Of a DNA stretch of 64,000 nt, positions 60,831 through 64,000 are shown piece after piece; within the stretch, counting starts at the first letter, position 1, and every line of letters starts with the position of its first letter. The DNA lies in NCBI GenBank assembly GCA_947652115.1, contig OX393568.1, forward strand, positions 5,612,320 through 5,676,319, read 5' to 3'. The notes beneath the pieces are model-generated. The model did not search any database and was not told where the DNA came from. It was given only the letters and a program-made list of their open reading frames with translations. Position numbers and translations under genes: made by a program. Source of the DNA: Blastomussa wellsi (lineage: Eukaryota > Cnidaria > Anthozoa > Scleractinia > Plerogyridae).

Positions 60831-61292
60831 ATGAACGAAAACATGTCCGCGACCAAGAGTGGTTATTTATTGCTGGCTTCGGATCCAAACAGAAATCGTC
60901 ACGTTAGACTCATGGCTGTGGCATATACGCGGGTATCCGACCCGTTCATCGTATTTTATAGAGATTCAGCCTGGATTTGGAATAAACCTTGTGCATTTCT
61001 TCGCTTAAAATCCTGCGCTGTCACAGAAAACAACGACGGCTCGTTCACTTTAACACCGCAAGGTGAGCGCATTGGATCAACGACGGGACTGTTGTGTTTT
61101 AGCGCGGAAACTCCCGACGAGAGACAAGAATGGCTGGAAGTTTTGAGAGACTTTGATCGGAAGAATGAAAGAACAGTTATGAAAGTGAAAAGAAAGGCGA
61201 GGAACGTGAGCATGATGCCTGTTATTCAAGAAAGTTTCTCCGAGGAGATTGGCGGAGCTGAGCAGAGAAGGTCAAGTTTAATTCCAGTATAA
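60831..61292 (+). CDS. Single-exon PH-domain protein, 153 residues
   Basis: ATG 60831 to TAA 61292 without introns. Residues about 8-118 read as a pleckstrin-homology fold. There is an opening strand (SGYLLLASDPNRNRHVRLMA), a second strand pair (PFIVFYRDSAW), a middle strand (FLRLKSCAVTENNDGSFTL) and the closing amphipathic helix TPDERQEWLEVLRDFDRK with the near-invariant Trp. The tail (VKRKARNVSMMPVIQESFSE) is basic then acidic and unstructured. A TATA-like TATTAAAA lies about 130 bp upstream near 60695 and AATAAA at 61519, which suggest a complete functional gene. The absence of introns contrasts with the split PH domains of pleckstrin in the same window, so a retroposed origin is possible. 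Ligand and role are unknown. Confidence 0.72.
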   Translation: MNENMSATKSGYLLLASDPNRNRHVRLMAVAYTRVSDPFIVFYRDSAWIWNKPCAFLRLKSCAVTENNDGSFTLTPQGERIGSTTGLLCFSAETPDERQEWLEVLRDFDRKNERTVMKVKRKARNVSMMPVIQESFSEEIGGAEQRRSSLIPV

Positions 61293-63869
61293 ATGAATTT
61301 TTTGAGAATCTGGCAATACGAACAATGATGCTGAAGAGATCAAGCAGAAGTTTACGACACTGATCGGGAAAGCTCAATCAATTAATTTATTTTACGCGCA
61401 AAGGAGGGAACTTAAAGAACAAAAAGGAAAGAGACTATTTAATATATCTAAGCTGACAGCAAAATGTAAATTTGGAGGATTCATCAAGTCTATTGAAGAG
61501 AGAAAAAGATCGAACCCAATAAATATAGCTGCTGAAATAACCTGAAGATCGATGCACTCTTTTTAGGAACGATATAGCTCAAACGTGCTTAATTTTTTTC
61601 ACTTTCGTGATTAAATATGGAATACCATAAAACTAAGTTGCATCTGCTGCAACATGCGAGACGTGACTGAATTGTAAATAGTAGCGGTTTAAAGACAAAA
61701 GGGTCAACAAGGTGTAACGTAATATGCAGAACGATTGTAAATAATATGTCTTTCGCCCACGCCAAGATTGTCGGGTTCAACGTCATAATTTTTCATGTTT
61801 CGAGAGCATAGTGTTTAAAGGAAAACTGTGTAAATACTTGTTAAAAGTTATGATGTAGTAAAGTTTTCTTAGAAGAATGTAAATTTTGTATGAAAAAAAA
61901 TATTTTCCTTCGCAATTAAATTGTCAAAGATGTTTGCTGTTTTCTGTTAGACGTGTCTTAGTTCATCCACTAAAAATACACTACTGGGCAGCTTGTCAAC
62001 ACACCCAAGACAAATAGCTTGCAGGATGTTATGTTGTCAGATACAAGTGTCAATCCATCGACGGAAAAACAAAGACCAAGTGAAGTAATAACCACTAGCG
62101 GTCACCATTATCACCAGATCAGAGGAAGATAAACTGTTCATAAAGAAGAATTAAAACAGGTGACTTCCTCTTCGAAGCCCAGTTTTTTTTACCGTAAATG
62201 AACATTACGAGTACATTACGAGTATTTTTCGCGTGTGGTGGGGTCTGTGAAAAATGAATTTTCAGATGTTTTGGCTTTGAAGAGCCAATCCAGAAATACT
62301 TCGAATTTATACATATTGAAAATTTGGCTATTTATCTGAATATTTTTTTGTCACAGATGACAGTGCCCTGATCTATCAGCTGAAGCGTGGTTTCAAGTAA
62401 TAAAAAGAAAACCCACAGACATTTTGTATTTCGTTCTTGTTCCTTCAGTTGAGATATCGATCTGGGCGGGCGTGCGTCACTGTAAAAGAGGGAGATACCG
62501 AATCAAAAATAGCCAACAGGTCGAAACAGGAACATTATTAATCGATAAACTCCGAAGTCATTTCACTCTGTATGTGGCAATTCAATTCAAAACCAAAACG
62601 ATTCAAATATAGTCTCTTAGATTGGTTAAATAGCTGCAATCAAGTTTCAAGAAACAATTGGCCATATTTCTACCAATTTGGGTACTAGAGCTCATTTTGG
62701 CCAATCCCCACCCCCTACTTCAATGCTATCAATGTTATCGTGGCAGTGCGAGAGAAGAGTTGGGTGAATTGCAAAACTCGTGAAACACCATTGAGAAGGG
62801 AGCGAGGGGGTGCAATAATTTTTTACGCCCTTGTAAGACATTCATAAAATATGTGAATTTCGTCAAGGATTGTATCGAAATTTTAGCTTATCGCACATAA
62901 TAGAGAGAGAAAAAGAAACAAATCTTTTTACAAGGAATTTGTCATAACACTGTAACTTTAATTTAGCGGTGAACGCGAAAAGAGAGTCATCTGTGAGAAA
63001 TTCATCTAGAAACTGGTTGAGCTATTTGTTTTTATGATAAGTGCATTTTTACGATGTAATAAAAATAACATGCAAGTAGAAAAAAAAATTTATCACCTCT
63101 TGCATTTTTTAGCCTGTACGCAATGTCTAATTTACAACAAAGTAAAAATAGCATTGACATGAACATTAACGTGACTTTGACGGAGGAACTAAGCTTTTTA
63201 TTTATATATTCAATCGAAAACCAAATGAAATTTTCTCAGTTGGGGAATCCGTCACGCATCGAAAAAGAAAAACCTCACGTAACACACACATTCGGAATTT
63301 AATATTTGATAATAAAACTTGTGACCCCTTAGATCAAGAAAATTAGTCAAAATTTCTTTTACTGCAACTGACTTAGGGTGTTTTGAAAACGTATTTCTGT
63401 GTGCGTGTTTTCGTGACTGCCTTGCCTTGTATGAAGTGCCCTGACGTGTGATGCGGATAAAAAAGGGCTAGTCACGACATAAATATGAATTTTTTAATTA
63501 ACTGACCACAAGCTAACGGGAAAAAGTTGTTATAAAGTAAGGGCGCGCGTGGACTGAATTTCAATTATATATCTGCATAAACTGATTCCGTGTGTTGGAA
63601 CCAAATGCAACTTTTTATCACGTGTCGGGGAATTTCTTTCATCGTCATTGTATTTCGACATGCCTGTTTCATTTCGTTTGTATCCGTGTTTCAAGTCATG
63701 CTTCACAAATACGGATCGATAACCCGCGAAGCTGGATAGTTGTTTATCTGTTTGATGTCTTTGGTACGTAGCTGGTTATCTCAGCAGGTTTTCCGTAACG
63801 ACTACCATTCTTCACAGTAGCTTTCTTGATTCTGTTGATTGCGGCTGTTCTCTTTCCTTTGAGGCGACA
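61293..63869. other. Intergenic stretch, no gene seen
   Basis: It contains the AATAAA of the PH-domain gene at 61519. I see no exon supported by splice sites or family motifs. Confidence 0.45.
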
Positions 63870-63937
63870 ATGAAATTGCGACAAACGACCTTTTTGGTAT
63901 TGCTTTTAATTTCGTTCTTTAAATTTACGGGCACTTG
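63870..63937 (+). CDS. First exon with a signal-peptide-like sequence, gene continues off the window
   Basis: ATG 63870 opens MKLRQTTFLVLLLISFFKFT, a textbook signal peptide: basic start then a Leu/Ile/Phe core. A GTAATG donor follows GGCACTTG at 63937. A TTATAAAG box occurs near 63530 but is too far off to be decisive. The rest would be past 64000. The call rests on this one exon. Confidence 0.38.
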
Positions 63938-64000
63938 GTAATGGCAATTTAAAACTAACTAGAAACACCCCGGAGGGGGTACTGCCTTAAATTTCGAATA

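Noticed and set aside
1..64000. CRISPR arrays, bacterial operons or phage regions
   Set aside because: The genes are spliced and metazoan. The tandem arrays have no spacers of unique sequence between repeats.

Overview
This is a eukaryotic nuclear window. It is A+T-rich, with multi-exon genes, GT-AG introns, AATAAA signals, and many short foldback (MITE-like) elements and tRNA-derived SINE-like pieces. The protein families and the repeat style point to a cnidarian, most likely an anthozoan and probably a stony coral. The species assignment is inference only. No exon model here has transcript support: all were built by hand from splice sites, reading phase and remembered family sequences.

Left half (1-28.7 kb): LIN37, a MuvB/DREAM subunit, reads leftward from 9145 and leaves the window at position 1. 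RAD52, for homologous recombination, reads rightward from 9603 to 16750. The two share a divergent promoter of about 460 bp. Pleckstrin (PH-DEP-PH) reads leftward from 28675 to 18064, convergent with RAD52. Its introns hold a large foldback element, an internally duplicated foldback and a purine-rich tandem repeat.

Middle (28.7-42 kb): INTS13/Asunder, an Integrator subunit, reads rightward in about 22 exons from 29092. It is head-to-head with pleckstrin across about 416 bp. Intron 1 contains a short telomere-like tract, a 22-23-bp tandem repeat and a roughly 540-bp, 15-bp-unit minisatellite. A late intron holds a 48-bp tandem array.

Right half (42-64 kb): a small unknown intronless gene (42277-42660, minus) and two related intronless genes of the C7orf57 family (46759-47370 and 50418-51218, plus) lie among several RFX X-box-like motifs. 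This suggests a small ciliary gene neighbourhood. From 51.2 to 60.8 kb there are almost no genes, only hairpins, nested MITEs and a degenerate tandem repeat. A single-exon PH-domain gene occupies 60831-61292. A signal-peptide-like first exon at 63870 probably opens a gene that continues beyond the window.

LIN37 (cell-cycle gene repression) and RAD52 (S/G2 repair) sharing a promoter is functionally suggestive. The other neighbours show no obvious pathway link.
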